A DNA stretch of 64,000 nucleotides from Moelleriella libera RCEF 2490 (lineage: Eukaryota; Ascomycota; Sordariomycetes; Hypocreales; Clavicipitaceae): positions 2,757,430 through 2,821,429 of the forward strand of contig AZGY01000001.1 of the NCBI GenBank assembly GCA_001636675.1, in the 5' to 3' direction. This document shows, one piece after another, positions 46,068 to 58,684 of the stretch (positions are counted from its first letter, which is position 1; the number at the start of each line of letters is the position of its first letter). The notes below the pieces were generated by a model. It ran no database searches, was not told the origin of the DNA, and saw only the letters and a list, made by a program, of their open reading frames with translations. The position numbers were made by a program, and so were the translations under genes.

Positions 46068-48195
46068 TTTGACGAAGAGGAAATCCTGAAAATTTTGTGT
46101 GTTTCTTGGAAATATGAAAAGTCCAGGGAAAAGAAGGACAACAAAGACGAATATAAGACCTAAACCTGTAGGAGAACTGGAAGAAGAAGGGACGATGTAG
46201 AAGTGAAGCTTTGATGGACTTGTGGCAAGCACGAGAAAAAGGTCAAGTCACCAAGATTCTGCACGATATATTTATACAATTTGAGGTTTATCAAGAAGAC
46301 ACTTCCCCGCGTTCTGCAAGTTGGGGTAGACAACGGCAATATGGCTATGCATTTCAACAGATGGACAGCTTCAACTCTAGATGAAACGGTTAAACAACCC
46401 TTGTGGTGCCTTGATCATCTTGTCCCGTCGATCAGTGGTGACTTTTTCTCCTTCTTCGCCCTCTTGTCGTCCCGAGCTGAGGAGAGTGAGGGAGATGGAG
46501 AGGCGCGCGCGGACACGACCTGGACGAGAAAGCTGCCTGCCGCTATTCAGGACAGGGGTGTTGGAGGTTGGCTAGTCATTGTTGGACTAGAAGCTTGTTT
46601 TTGGGCTCAACTTTGGGCGGGGGTGGATTGACGAACTGCCGTGGCAGCCCTGGCACTAACACGCGGCGATCCAATGGGTGAGGTGCGTTTGCGCCACGAT
46701 AAGCTTACCACGGCGATCACCACAATCTCTCGATGGGAGGTAGGGTTGATATGTTCGTTTTGAACATATTGCCGATCCACCAGGGCTTATGGGATGGAAA
46801 AAACGGAAAGAGAAGGGTTCATTGATGTGTGAGAGAGAAAGAGAGAGCATGGGCAATCGGTTGACCAGGATCAGCGGGATATATTGTAGTTTCCCGTGCA
46901 CTATCGACGTGTATCAGTTTTAGTTCCGATTGGCCTCTTCTCATCTGATGGCCTTACCCGTTCGGGGCTGAGGAGCGGCACCGTTGGTCGCGATTATATT
47001 GAGCTTGGGGCGGAGGCTCAATTACGCCGAAACCGTGGACCAGAGATCCGAGGGGAGGGGAGGCTTGTTTTCATCGGCGCGCAAAGACAAAGACGGCAAT
47101 CGCCAGCCTTGGGAAAGCGCATAATCCTACCCGCGGCCTTCCCTCGTGGTTTCTCCGCTGACCATCTCAGGGGCGGCGGCAACAACATTCATCGTACGAC
47201 ACTCTCGGTACGATGTTGATTAAGTGGCCCACGTGCGCCGAAATTGGGGTTGAGCGGCTGGGTAGCGGCATGTGATGCGATATGGAAAACAGGAAGAAGA
47301 TGGAAGAAAAAAAAAAAGGAGGCGTGCCCTCGAAGGTGCCTCCTTGGACATCTAAATTTTCCTCTCATCAACCAAGGTAGCATCACGGCCGTTTCTCGTC
47401 ATGTTGAGAGTAAGAATGGCATGATTGCAGTCCCGGGAATTGCCCAGTCTTACGCCCGGCTCATACGTTAAGCCCGCACGTTGAAACAACAGAGACATTT
47501 CGATCGTCTTCCTGTCGTGCCACGGACTAGAGTCACTGTGGAAGGGCGAGGTTGCGCCGCCGCCGCCCCCCCGGCCGACTTTGGGGGTGCGGAGAAAGGG
47601 GAATGGAATTGAGGCTCGGCCGATATCGAACGAGGCGCGGGCACGGAGGTGCGGACGATGAGATGGTTCGGGTGCATCGATCACCACCTGGGTAGGATAG
47701 AGCTAGGAGTCCTCTCGACATGAAGACACCATGTTTTCTTGCAAGCTTTCATCCCTCGTGTTTGCCACCCTAGCCGGCACCAGCACCCTGCACTCGCAAG
47801 CTTTCACCGTACCCTCTTAGAGCGGTCACAGATCGTTGCCACCGAGTTCAGTTGACCTGCCAGGTCGGACCAAGCTGTCTGACACCTCGAAGCGCCCGTA
47901 CCCTGAAGCAATCTACAGTAGCTTCTTCCCCGCGTTCTGCATCCCCCTCTCCCTCCCCCCTCCGGTTACCCCAACTCCCCTCACCCGGATCATGCAAAGG
48001 TCTTGTTCGCAGGACTTGCTCATTTCTGCTCCGTCAAAGTCAGCCCGAGGCCGTGAATAGCGTCGTGACGATGTCCCCTTCTGGCGCACGATCCGGAACC
48101 CCGGACTCACACGGGGAGATTGAGCCTGACTCATGGCATGAAGTTCGTCCTTGATCGTGTTGGAGAGAAATGCATCACGGCCGTCGTGATCATCA
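46068..48195. other. Intergenic, 2.1 kb
   Basis: Upstream of the secreted orphan, with no supportable gene. Many short overlapping frames; pyrimidine-rich tracts around 47940-47980. Confidence 0.5.
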
Positions 48196-49041
48196 TCATC
48201 GGATGACCGTCTCGCCGCGGCGCCGTCTCTGGAGACTCCAAATCCATACTGCAGTTACAACTACACTCAGCGTGCATCGCTCACCAAGGATCCCTTGCCC
48301 CAGACTGCCATGCATCGTCAAGGTGAACTCCCGTGAGCCACTCGCAAAACCTCGGTGGAATACGAGTGTTGCAACCATTTCGCCATTCACAGGTGAGCTT
48401 GACGCAGAAGAAGCCGCTGTTGGCATCGCTTCCAGATCGGTCCCATACTCAGTCTTGTCTGCCTTGCCGCATCGAAACAGACTGAAGACATCTTTCCGGA
48501 TTTGCTGCTGCACCCATTGAAACTTTTGCCTCTTCCACTCCCAAATCGGTTCGACTTCGACAAAAAAGGTGAAAGTGTCCGACCCGTCCTCAGTCGCCGT
48601 CATCTTCATCGCTTCCATCACCATGGCTCGCGAGTTGGTACCAAACTCAAACGGCGGCAGGAAAAAAACGCTGCTCGTAGTGCCGTCTTTGCAGTATCTG
48701 GCCCACGGTGACTTTTCGCCCGCAGCAGCGAGCACCTGATCCTTCTTGCCTGGACCGTTACGGAGCAGTATGCCGGCGCGAGAGCCCAGCGGCTCGATCT
48801 TGTTGAAACCCCTGCGAGTCTCGATGCGGTAGATGTCATTTTCCTCGGAGCCTTCTTGGAATGTGATGGCGTTCAGGTGCGACAAGCGTCGGCATGCGTG
48901 GAGGACGGTGGGAAACGGTCGATAAGGCTTGAGAGGGCAGGCGCTCAAGTATGACGGCAACACGTAAAGCTTGGACAGTTCGCCATAGCTCGGCAACTCA
49001 TCATCTTGCCGTTGCGCGATCGTGGGTTTCGTGCTCGGCAT
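48196..49041 (-). CDS. Unrecognised conserved-looking protein
   Basis: Single exon, 281 aa, ATG at 49041 (MPSTKPTIAQRQDDELPSYG). No signal peptide and no confident domain. The middle and C-terminal parts alternate hydrophobic and aromatic strands (SSVFFLPPFEFGT, FTFFVEVEPIWEWKRQKFQW, EMVATLVFHRGFASG, EFTLTMHGSLGQGIL), which suggests a beta-rich fold, perhaps tubby-C/scramblase-like, but I could not confirm this. The C-terminus (LSVVVTAVWIWSLQRRRRGE) is a hydrophobic stretch followed by an Arg cluster, which could mark membrane association. A continuous frame of this length with ordered composition supports a real gene. Confidence 0.65.
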   Translation of the reverse strand: MPSTKPTIAQRQDDELPSYGELSKLYVLPSYLSACPLKPYRPFPTVLHACRRLSHLNAITFQEGSEENDIYRIETRRGFNKIEPLGSRAGILLRNGPGKKDQVLAAAGEKSPWARYCKDGTTSSVFFLPPFEFGTNSRAMVMEAMKMTATEDGSDTFTFFVEVEPIWEWKRQKFQWVQQQIRKDVFSLFRCGKADKTEYGTDLEAMPTAASSASSSPVNGEMVATLVFHRGFASGSREFTLTMHGSLGQGILGERCTLSVVVTAVWIWSLQRRRRGETVIR

Positions 49042-49550
49042 GATGATGTTTCCTCGACATCGTACAATCTTTGGTGATTCTCTCTCTCTCCTCCTTTTCT
49101 TCCCTTTCGGCGAAAAGGGAGCAGCACTTTATCCTTCAGTCATGGCGAGCGTGATGATGTCACGATGTCCTTTTCCGCGACTTGTGCTGATAGGCGGAGC
49201 AGAGCGGCGCCGACCATGTGAACTGGCACCAAGCCCATTTTGGCTCGCTCGATTGTTGCTTGGAGCGCCATGAGGCTTTTCGACGCAAAAGTGGAAACAA
49301 CCAGTGAGGGGATAGCCTGCATCGAAACGACTCGGGCTAACTCCATGGATCCTGGCGACGCACAAAGCCTGTCCGGATTACAAGACTGATGAATCTGTCC
49401 AGAGAATGATTATTGTATTGTACTGACTGATATGCGTCTTGGACGTTAGCCTCACCAAGCCAACAGCAAAGTCGTGGCCAGAACTCAGAAGCGTATATAG
49501 TTTTGATTATCCTCCAGATAATGCAACATCTTGAAGCGAAAGACAGTTAA

Positions 49551-49649
49551 GGCAGAGTGCCCGAGTGGTTAAGGGGATTGACTTGAATGTGGTGCCCCAC
49601 ATGTTATCAATTACGTTCGCGTGCGCAGGTTCGAACCCTGTCTCTGTCG
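49551..49649 (+). tRNA. tRNA-Ser(UGA) with intron
   Basis: 99 nt including an intron. Acceptor stem GGCAGAG pairs with CTCTGTC, with discriminator G at 49649. D-arm CCCGAGTGGTTAAGGGG is typical of type II tRNAs. Anticodon stem ATTGA/TCAAT encloses anticodon TGA at 49584-49586. An 18-nt intron (49588-49605) follows the base 3' of the anticodon, the standard place. A long variable arm suits serine. T-arm GCAGG-TTCGAAC-CCTGT is complete. The next base, G49650, is outside the gene; CCA is added after transcription. Confidence 0.95.
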
Positions 49650-50793
49650 GTTTGCGCCATGGCGCCACCGTGGAAAATAATGTTTTGCTTGTCACATCCA
49701 CAACGCACAGCCAAAGTGTCCATTGTTCACATCGGGGCTTGTCAACAAAATATTTCTCTACCTTTAGCCGTCGTCGGCTGAAGGGACCGGTTGCAAATGA
49801 GGAGAGTGGACGGCATCTGATATGACGCAAATATCGGCAACAGGCTGCGCGGGTGAGTCACCGAGCGTCGCTCGATGATTGGCTTAGGTTAAGCTGTGAC
49901 CCTTGCGGTCATTACCGTTTGGCCGTGGGAGAGCTGCGCGCGACCCGGTCCAGGAAGATTCCCGGCTTCATAGTCTCTCGAGTACTGCGCCGTATTTAGC
50001 GGGGGTCATCCAGTTAATTGCCGATTGGCACACACCGAACCAAGGGCATCCATTTTCCTCTTCTCTGGGCAGTCGACGAGGATAATTAATCCATCACAAA
50101 CTACTAGATGTCTTCTTCGGAGCCGCCGGAGCTTCACCGACTTTGGTATCTCCCCCTTGGAGGCGTACCATGTGTTCGAACGCTGCCTGGCTGTACGTCC
50201 CATGTCCCCACTTCCTCTGCTCACCTGGTGCGTTCACGGGGGGCCAACATGCTTTCCACATTGCGACGCTGGTCGTGAGCAGGCGCAGACAAAGCGGTTG
50301 GCGAAGCGCTTGCAGACCTTATCTGGCTGCGACCCAAACCTTGAACGGAGGGCAGGCGATGTAGATGGGCCGATGAACGGCATGCTTGGACTGGACAGAT
50401 GGTGCCAGCTTGGGAACGAGAAAGAGATGCAGGGCGGTCCCAGCCATCCCACTGCCCGCCCCTCATTTTCCCTTGTAATCCCCCCCTCCCAAGGCTAACT
50501 CACCCGTTTCGTCATCGTCGCCTCACTCTTTTCTTCCTTTACCTTTTCCTCTGCCTGCGCCACTCCCTCTGACCCCCCAATCCGACGCATTTTTTTCGCC
50601 TTCCCCCTCCCATTCCAATCCCTGCATTCTTCATGCTCGACTGATCTGGACCATCGAGCAAACCTTCCTTCCATCGTGGCAACCTGAACGGCTCTCCATC
50701 GTGCTGCCCTTTACCCGCCCGCCTGCTACACCGGGCCCCAAACCCAAAACCATAGTCGGGACGGGTCGGTCCGCCGCCTCACCCTCTGACGCC
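49650..50793. other. tRNA flank and DUF3824-gene upstream region
   Basis: No further gene seen. The last 300 bp are CT-rich (50470-50700), typical of a fungal promoter and 5' UTR. The open frame extends upstream of the chosen DUF3824 start to 50701. Confidence 0.5.
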
Positions 50794-53700
50794 ATGTCCC
50801 GCTACTACCGCGACAGTGACTCAGATGATGATCGGTATCGACGCACCACGGTGACGCGATATAAAGTCGCCCCCGACCGCCATGGCGATCGCTACGAGCG
50901 AACTGAAAGGGTCGAAGTCGACGATGATCGCCGGTCCAGATATTCTGGCCGCACTTCGGGTGATTTGCTCGATGCACGGGGTCCTCCCTCTTCCCATCGC
51001 CCACAGTCGGTGATAGAATCTCACAACAGCGACCGTTCTCGCACCATAGTCTACGACCGAGATGAAAGGGACATGCGCAGAGATCAGGACAGATCCCGAA
51101 TTACCGTCTACGAGAGCAAGGACAGCGACAAAGACTGGGACAGACGCTCGGGCCGTCCAGAAGAGGAATTGAGAGTGGAGAAGCGAGTCGAGGAGCGCTT
51201 CGACGATGGTCGTGGGCACGACATTGAGCGTTACCGCAAGGAAACTGAATACTACGCACCGCAGTCCCCCCCTCCTGCACCTGTCGTCATTCGCCAGCAA
51301 CCCACAGAGCCGCAGCGGGTTTATGTGCAGGAAGCACCGCCTCCGGCGCCAATAGTGGTCCCTCGTCAGCAGCCTGGTGTCGTTGTGGTCCGCGAACGGG
51401 AGACTGATCGGGAGCTGGCGCGGAGAGAGCGCGACCCTTACGAAGATGACGCCTTTTCCTTTCGCTATGATCGTCGTGAGGTAGGTCCATACCGAGGCGC
51501 CCGCGAGCGTGACTATGCGGTGACCCGGTATGAGCGCCGGTCACGCAGGGATGATGACAGGTACAGTGACGAAGATGAACACTTCTATCGCCGCTCTGTG
51601 CGCCGCGACCGCAGTGAGAGCCCTCATCATAAGCGACGTCTCGCCGAGGGTGCTCTCGCCGGTGCTGGCATTTCGGCCCTCCTCAGCAGCCGACGCGATG
51701 CCTACGGGGACTTGCCGGAAAATCGCGGCCGCAAGGTGTTGGCGGGAGCTGCGCTCGGCGCGCTGGGCACTGAGGTGGCCCGCCGCGCCCACAGCGCGTA
51801 CGAGGATAGATACGGAGACGGCCGCGAATCTCCAGACCACCACCATCTCCTGAAAAAGAGCCTCGGTGTCGCGGCGGTCGCCCTGGCCGCTGCCGGCGCC
51901 GCCAAGTACATGCAAGCGAACAAGGTCGAGAAAGAAGAGGCACACCGCGGCAGGAGTTTGACGCGCGGATACTATTCCGGCGATGATTACTCTAGATCTC
52001 TGTCTCGGGCCTCCCGAGTTTCACGAAGCAAAAGCAGACGACGTAGCCTGTCCACGGCGGCCAAAGCCGGTCTTGGAGCTCTGGCCACGGCCGGGATCGT
52101 GAAGCATGTGCGCGACCAGTCCAAGTCGAAAACCCGACGCGGGACCCGGTCGAGGAGCAAGTCTCGATTGCGGCGTGTCGCCGAGATCGGAGGCGTTGCC
52201 GCCGCCGCCGGCGTCGCGAGCAAGCTGTGGAGCAACAGCAAGGAGAAGAAGGAGGAGGCAAGACGGGACTTGAGCGTCAGCAGCGCTGATGACGACTATC
52301 ATCGTCGCCGTCGATCGAGAAGCCGACTGGGGAGCGTCAGTGGCACTAGGCACCGGAGCAGATCGAGGTCGATGGCCCGAGCCCCCTATTCACAGCCCGG
52401 TGCTGATCCTGAGCTAGGCTTGGTTGAGTACGGAAACGATCCCCTTTATCCCGAGTCCCGCGTGGCATCCAGAACACCACTCGACTCGGAGTATGACGAT
52501 CGGCCAAGAGAGCCTCGCAGGCGAAGGAGAAGGGACCGGTCGGATTCGCTCTCTGGCTCGGACATTCAGCACGAGCGGAAGCGAAGTAAAAGCAGGTTGA
52601 GAGACATGGCAGCTGCGGGTGCTGCCGCAATAGGCATCAAAGAGTTCAAGGACAGACACGACAAGAAGGATCGAGACAGGAGGGACAGGCGATCGCGGGA
52701 GAGAGAGGATGTCGAAAGGATGCGTAAGCCCTACCCTTGGACGGCACCACGTCGCTCACCGTCCCCGGGACGCCCACGTGGGGATGACTGACCAAACTCT
52801 CTGCAGGGCACGGCGAGGACTTGAGGAGAGATTATTTCGACGACCCAGCCGGCCGTGGTTCGCATTCGCCACCAACAGCCTCTGGCGGCGCCTACTATCC
52901 GCCATACCCTACGACGCCTGGCGGCCCTGCAGTCGGCAGCGGCGCCAACTTTGCAACGTATCCAGATTCTCACGGTGGCGCTCCCGTCCACAAGGAGTAC
53001 CAACCCTACGTTCCTCAAGACTACACGGGCTACATACCCCCGGCGCCACCACCGCCGCCACCAGCCGGACCGCCGCCGCCATCAGAGCCCGGCGTCAGAC
53101 TGGCCGAATACCCACCTGGTCCGCCTCCCCCGGGACCGCCTCCGCCTCCGGCAGGCCCTCCAGACCATGTGAGTGAAAGAGTCCGCAGCCAAGAAAGACC
53201 CGAGGCAAGAGGCGAAGGAAATGGTGCGTCGCATCGAATTTCGGGGACAGGTTGAGACCACCGCCAGAATCACGAAGACAAGGCTGACTGACGGTGCGGC
53301 AGATGGTGTGAACAGGTCATCCAACCGCTCGCTGACGGCCCCGAAATCCGTTTCATTCATTCCCCTGTCACCCAAGAGCTCAATGACAATGGAGCGTCAT
53401 CATCAAGAGCAGTCTGAGGCGTTGGAGGACGACAGTCTGAGCTTGTCTGAGCCGCACCACGGCGAGCGCAGGGATCATCGAGCACACCACCTCGACAGCG
53501 AAACACGGCGCACTGGCAGAGTCTCGAATCCAACGGCAACTCGACCTCTGGTTCGGAAGAGGGCGTACGGTGACGATGGTGAGGTGAGCTCTGATTCAGA
53601 CGACGCGATTGAAGTCCTGCCAGACCGGTTCAATTCGCGGGGCGAGCCGCTAAGCGGACGGCATCGAGACCAGCGCGGGTGGACGACAAGAAAAGGCACT

Positions 53701-54000
53701 TTTCAGCGAGCGCCTCAGCGGCCAGGGGACTGGGACGTGCAAGGAGCATGGCAGGTCGGCGGGACAGACAGTGAAGCTGTGGATCAATTGGTGAGAAACT
53801 TCACGAGTGCATTGGGGGGACAAGGGGGTTGGATGAGGGTGCTGGGGGATGTGCTTGGCTCGGGTCTGCTTTCCGGCATTGAAAGCGGCGGGAGGGGCGG
53901 CCGCGCGCAGCCACTCGGGCAGGGCCGCCAGCGGGGAACCGACAACTATTCTCACGAACAACAAGACGAGCGCAGGAAGACACGAGACGCCCGGAGGTGA
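50794..54000 (+). CDS. DUF3824-domain Arg/Asp/Ser-rich protein
   Basis: Large fungal protein of unknown function, about 1,013 aa. Proposed exons 50794-52723, 52807-53168 and 53251-54000. The N-terminal half is charged (RDSDSDDDRYRRTTVTRYKV... ) and contains two or three Ala/Gly-rich helices (LAEGALAGAGISALL, KSLGVAAVALAAAGAAKYM, AEIGGVAAAAGVASKL) spaced by RS-type repeats. The second exon is Pro-rich (PPAPPPPPPAGPPPP). The last exon holds KSVSFIPLSPKSS and EVLPDRFNSRGEPL, which I recognise from DUF3824 homologues. Intron 1 (83 nt) can be read through to a TGA at 52789-52791, so it must be spliced to reach the rest. For intron 2 the donor GTGAGT at 53169 is strong; I used the acceptor before 53251 because it preserves frame, but it is uncertain. 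The ATG at 50794 (MSRYYRDSD) is preferred to upstream read-through. Confidence 0.8.
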
Positions 54001-56257
54001 CGAGGCTTTCGATCTTGATGATGGCGGACGAATGAATGAAGGCCTTTTTTTCCCCCTCTTTCTCCTTTCCGATCTCTAGTTGTTGACGAGTTTATGACTG
54101 CATCAATGTGCTATCTTCTTTTCGGGTTTTCTTACGTCAGCTTTATGAGAATGGTATTGACTTTGGTGGTGGCGATGATGATAAATAGGATTTATTTCAC
54201 ACTACAACCAGCAAGGCGGCTTTGGCATAACCGGCGACAAATCTGGATTTGATCGCATGCATGTACGTGCGTGCACCAATGTGTGGACGGGGGCAGCTTG
54301 AGTTCATTTGGTGGCGCAATCATCGAGAGCTGGCCCGGCTGGCCCTGCGTAACGTGATGCCAGTAGACACGTGCTTGCTGAACATTCTTGTGCAACCCAC
54401 CCAAAACCCATTCTCATGCACGATTGTTTTTCTTGGTGACGCAGCTGCGCCGTAAACATTTAGCCGGCCGGCCGGCCCTTCTCCTTGCTCGTTCTCTTAT
54501 CTCGCTCCGAATGGACGACGAGGTGGCTGCTTACCATGCGTCCGCCACATTGTTGAACGAGACAAGGAAGACTGCAGAATGAGAGAGCCAGAGAACATGT
54601 GGGAAAAGAAGGAGGAGGAGTTGTTGTTGGGTTCCAGGGTGAGGCTTTGTTTCAGCTGCATTGTCTTTTTTTTTTAGGTGGTGGTCTGGCTTGGCTTGTT
54701 GTGACTGCTGAGGTAGGCCGACCCGACCGGGAACTTTGTCTGTGATACTTTGACACCAGAGTTGTTTGAGACTCGGGCGGCTCTGGCCCTTTCCTTACGG
54801 CAGCTGGCGTGGCGTTGGGTGACGTAGGGACGGTTTTGGCTGTCGTGGCACACTCGCTAGTGCAGCAGCCAGCCAGCCAGCCACCACTCCATCCACGGCT
54901 GGATCACCTCCCGGTTCATTGTTTTGGGAGGCGTGGGAGTCGAAAAGTCATCTCCGAAGAAAGCACTGGCAAGAAGTCGCCCTCTCCGGTACGCATGAAC
55001 AGTTGCCTATGACATGGCACTTTTCGAGACGCGGGCCGGTGATCAACCTCGATGGTTTCGTGCGTGCCGTGTCTACTACCCACCCAGGGACGTCTTCAAG
55101 TTGTGGCACCCCTTCCCGTTTTCGTTTCCCCCGGGGGGCTCCCCCCTCCCCCACACAGAACCCAAGCAGTGCCTGACCAGGCACCACTCATGCCACTTCC
55201 AACGTTCGGGTACAAGGGAACCCCCCACACTACGATTGGGCTGGGCCGGCCAGCGTTGGTTCACTCTGTTTCCATTTGACCGTTGAACGCACCGTTCTGC
55301 AACATGGACGAAGGGGGGGCTTTTGCCTCGCTCATTCGCTTCCGTGCGGCTCTTTTCAAACTGATTTCCTCTCGAGACTCGCTGTAGGAAAGGATTAATG
55401 AACAAAAAAAAAAAAAACTCAATCGGCGCGAGGGAGCTGCACTAACCCCTTCGTTCGTCCCATGATGTGATCAGTGCCCGCCTCGGACAATGTGGCTGGC
55501 TTTCCTGGAACACGGAGACCATGCATGATCCGCTCGCTTGCCCTCCCACTCACTCCCCTTTCTCTCTCTGACCACTGGGTCTCACGACTTTCTGCTCCCC
55601 TTCTCCCCCCTCCCCCCTCCCCTGTCCCCCTCCATGCGAGACTGCAGCCAAGAGCTGGACCTGGGAGCTGGGAGCTAGATGCTTATCTGCCGCGCCACGC
55701 ACTCGCACACCCAGAATAGACCCTAGCCAGAGAGCGCCATAGGGTGCATTCTCGGACTAGGATCTGGGGTTTGTTATCTGGTGCAGCAGCACAGGCAACA
55801 CCTCTTTCTCACTGTTCCTCGTGGTGCCGCCCCCTCCTCCATCGGGCGAGCGAGTGAGTAGTCGCGCGGCTGAAGAACGCCCGGCCCGTTGCATACTGGC
55901 TTGAACTGGTGGTCCTGACTTTTTTGTATTTCGGGGGCTCGGGAGGGGTGTAGGGAAAAAGAGAAGATAAACCAAGAGAAAAAAAAAAAAAAAGAACCCG
56001 TACAGTAGGGACCTCTGCAAAAAAAAAGGACACACCAAGCAGTCTTCAGTTCCCCTTTCTCATTCATATCATCGGCGCGCGCATTCGGCCGCAACAACGC
56101 CATCTTTTTTCCTCTTGCTGTTTTTCTCTTTCTCTCTTTCTCCCCTCTCCCCCTCTCATCTCCGCCTGTTGACCAGTCTTGCTCTCTCGAATCTTTTCTT
56201 CTCCATGGTGGCCGATTCTGCGGCGACCTGCTGCGACTCACCAGCTCAGCCTTCGGG
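54001..56257. other. Long promoter-like intergenic region of the permease
   Basis: 2.26 kb with no supportable gene. Contains CAGC-type repeats at 54866-54884, C/T-rich tracts at 55545-55635 and 56105-56165, and A tracts near 55403 and 55978. The strong pyrimidine tract just before the start suits the permease promoter and leader. Confidence 0.5.
54866..54884. repeat. CAGC short tandem repeat
   Basis: CAGCCAGC-type tract of about four units. Confidence 0.8.
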
Positions 56258-58329
56258 ATGAAGTCTCCCGACAATGCCATCGACCTGGCCTATGGACGCG
56301 TGGACGAGGATGGGGACGAGCGGCCACTCTTTTCTTCGTCACGCGACAGCACCACCCCCAGAGGAAGCGGCTCGTCAAAGTCGTTTCGCATCTTTGAGAC
56401 CTTCAAGCGGAACAAGAGCGAGACGTTTTTCCCCGAGAATGCCTTGACGCCGGTGCAGAGCCTGGGCCACCGGGACGTCATGGATGAGGAGAATCGCCAG
56501 TTCATTGGACCGGACATTGCGCATTCGAGCTTGGCGAGGCGGTTGAAGGGTAGACATTTGCAGATGATTGCCATCAGTGGCGCAATCGGTTCGTCCGAAC
56601 CCCCGTACTCGTCATTCAGCTTTCGTTCTCTATTGTTGGATCCCGGCAGATGGGATTGGGTCTGACTCGAATGCCTTTCATTGGCACTAGGAACCGGGCT
56701 CTTTATCCTTACGGGGCGAGGGCTGGCCACCGCTGGCCCTGCATCTTTACTACTGGCCTTTGCCGTCGTTGGGCTTGACATGTACTGCACTTGCCATGCC
56801 TTGGGAGAACTCGCAGTCGTCTTCCCCATCGCCGGGTCATTCTCGACCTGGGCGACACGATTTTTGGATCCGTCATGGGGGTTTGCGCTCGGATGGAAGT
56901 AGGTTACGCCCGCCTCTCTGCCATCTACGATAAAAGACTGACTTGGCTCCCGCCGCACAGCTACACCTTGCAATGGCTGCTGTCTCTGCCGATTGAGATT
57001 GTCGCGGCTTCGGAGGTCGTGGGCTTCTGGAACAAGGACCTGCCCCGAGCCGTCTTTGTCACGATTTTCGTGGCGTTCATCATCACCATCAACATGTTTG
57101 GCGTCAAGATCTATGGCGAAGCTGAATATGTTTTTGCCGTCATCAAGATTACAGCCGTAATCGGCTTCATGTAAGACATATCCCTCTGCCATCGTCATCG
57201 TCATCACGGAAGCAAAAGGGCCGAAAAAAAAAAACATCGAAATTGCTGACGCTCACTTGCAAGTTTATTCGGCGTCATCCTAAATTGCGCCGGCACACCG
57301 GAGCGCGGGTACATTGGCTTCGAGTTCTGGAAGAACCCGGGGGCATTCAACAACGGCTTCAAGGGATTCTGTACAGTCTTGCTCAGCGCCGCATTCGCCT
57401 TTAGCGGCACCGAGCTGATTGGTCTCGCGGCCGCCGAGACGGCCAATCCTCGAAAGTCCATGCCCATGGCCATCAAGCAAGTGTTTTGGCGAATCACGCT
57501 CTTCTATCTGAGCATCGTGCTGCTTATCGGCATCCTGTTGCCGTACAACGACCCGAAGCTCACGGCCGGCGACAAGGGCGAGACGGACGCAAACGCCTCA
57601 CCCCTCGTCATTGCCTTTCAGGAGGCCGGGCTCCAGGTGTTTCCCTCCATTATCAACGCGGTCATCCTGGTGGCCGTCTTATCAGTGGGCAACTCGGCCG
57701 TGTTCGGATCGTCGAGAACCCTGGCCGCGCTGGCCACCCTCCGCATGGCCCCCAGCATCCTATCTTACGTGGATCGCAAGGGGCGGCCCCTCGTCGCCCT
57801 ATTGGTGGCCGCGCTCGTCGGCCTGCTGGCTTATCTTGCCGAGTTGGGCGACCGCAGCAAAATCATCGACTGGCTGACCTCGATTGGTGGCCTGTCGGGC
57901 ATCTTCACATGGGGCACCATCTGCGCGTGCCACATCCAGTTCCGCCGCGCGTGGATGATGCAGGGCCGCAGCGTCCAGGACTTGCCCTATCGCTCGATCC
58001 TCGGCGTCAACGGGTCGCTTATCGGTCTCACCCTGAGCATCGCCCTGATCATGGCGCAGTTCTGGGTGGCCATCTTTCCGATCAACTACGGACAGATTCC
58101 TGCGGGCGATCTGGCCAAGAGTGCGGCGCTGAAGCTCTTGGGCGTGGCCGTCATCATCATCTGCTACGTGTCGCATAAGGTGGTCTACCGGACAAGGTAC
58201 ATTCAGGCGCGGAGGGTGGATGTCGACACCGGACGCCGCGTGTACAATGTACATCTGCTGCAGAGGCGCGAAAGCGAGGAGCGAGCGCTGTTCCCTCGCT
58301 GGAAGCGCATCTACAAATTTCTGTGTTAG
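56258..58329 (+). CDS. Amino-acid permease (YAT family)
   Basis: Twelve-helix proton symporter at the plasma membrane. Exons 56258-56588, 56691-56898, 56961-57170 and 57264-58329 (102-, 62- and 93-nt introns); 604 aa, normal length. The cytosolic N-terminus is about 95 residues. Segment 1 reads ISGAIGTGLFILTGRGLATAGP; the family consensus is closer to GTGLFxGSGxAL-GGP, so the substrate-pocket Gly-Ser-Gly is replaced by Leu-Thr-Gly, which could alter specificity. Other signatures: FAFSGTELIGLAAAETANPRK in the middle, SVGNSAVFGSSRTLAALA, and WLTSIGGLSGIFTWGTICACHIQFRRAW. The C-terminus ends FPRWKRIYKFLC. Substrate cannot be assigned. Confidence 0.92.
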
Positions 58330-58684
58330 CGTCATCTTCATTGCTTTTTAATCACCAACAGCAACCACTATAATTAATGTGTCATGTAGCCATCAATCAT
58401 GGATTGAATTGAGAAATTTATTTGGCAGAATCGGGTCCGCTCGCAGAACCGGCGAGACGCCCTTCGACTGATGCAAAAAAATTTGGTATCGTCGTACTTC
58501 CTGGCACGACACGGCATGCACCACCCAGATTTCAACTTGTTCCGGAGATGAATCCCCCGCCGATGCGATGCGCCCGCTCCTCTAACCTCTCTCACTCCTC
58601 GAACGCCCCCTCTAACCTCTGGCCCGCATCAAATGTCTGTGACAATCAAATTCTACTATTTACATGTGTCTTATGACCAAATTC
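58330..58684. other. Convergent 3' spacer
   Basis: About 355 bp, AT-rich, between the permease and Scj1-like stops. No gene seen. Confidence 0.6.

Noticed and set aside
56290..57237. 315-codon minus-strand frame opposite the permease
   Set aside because: Runs across the permease exons and introns in antisense; no domain.
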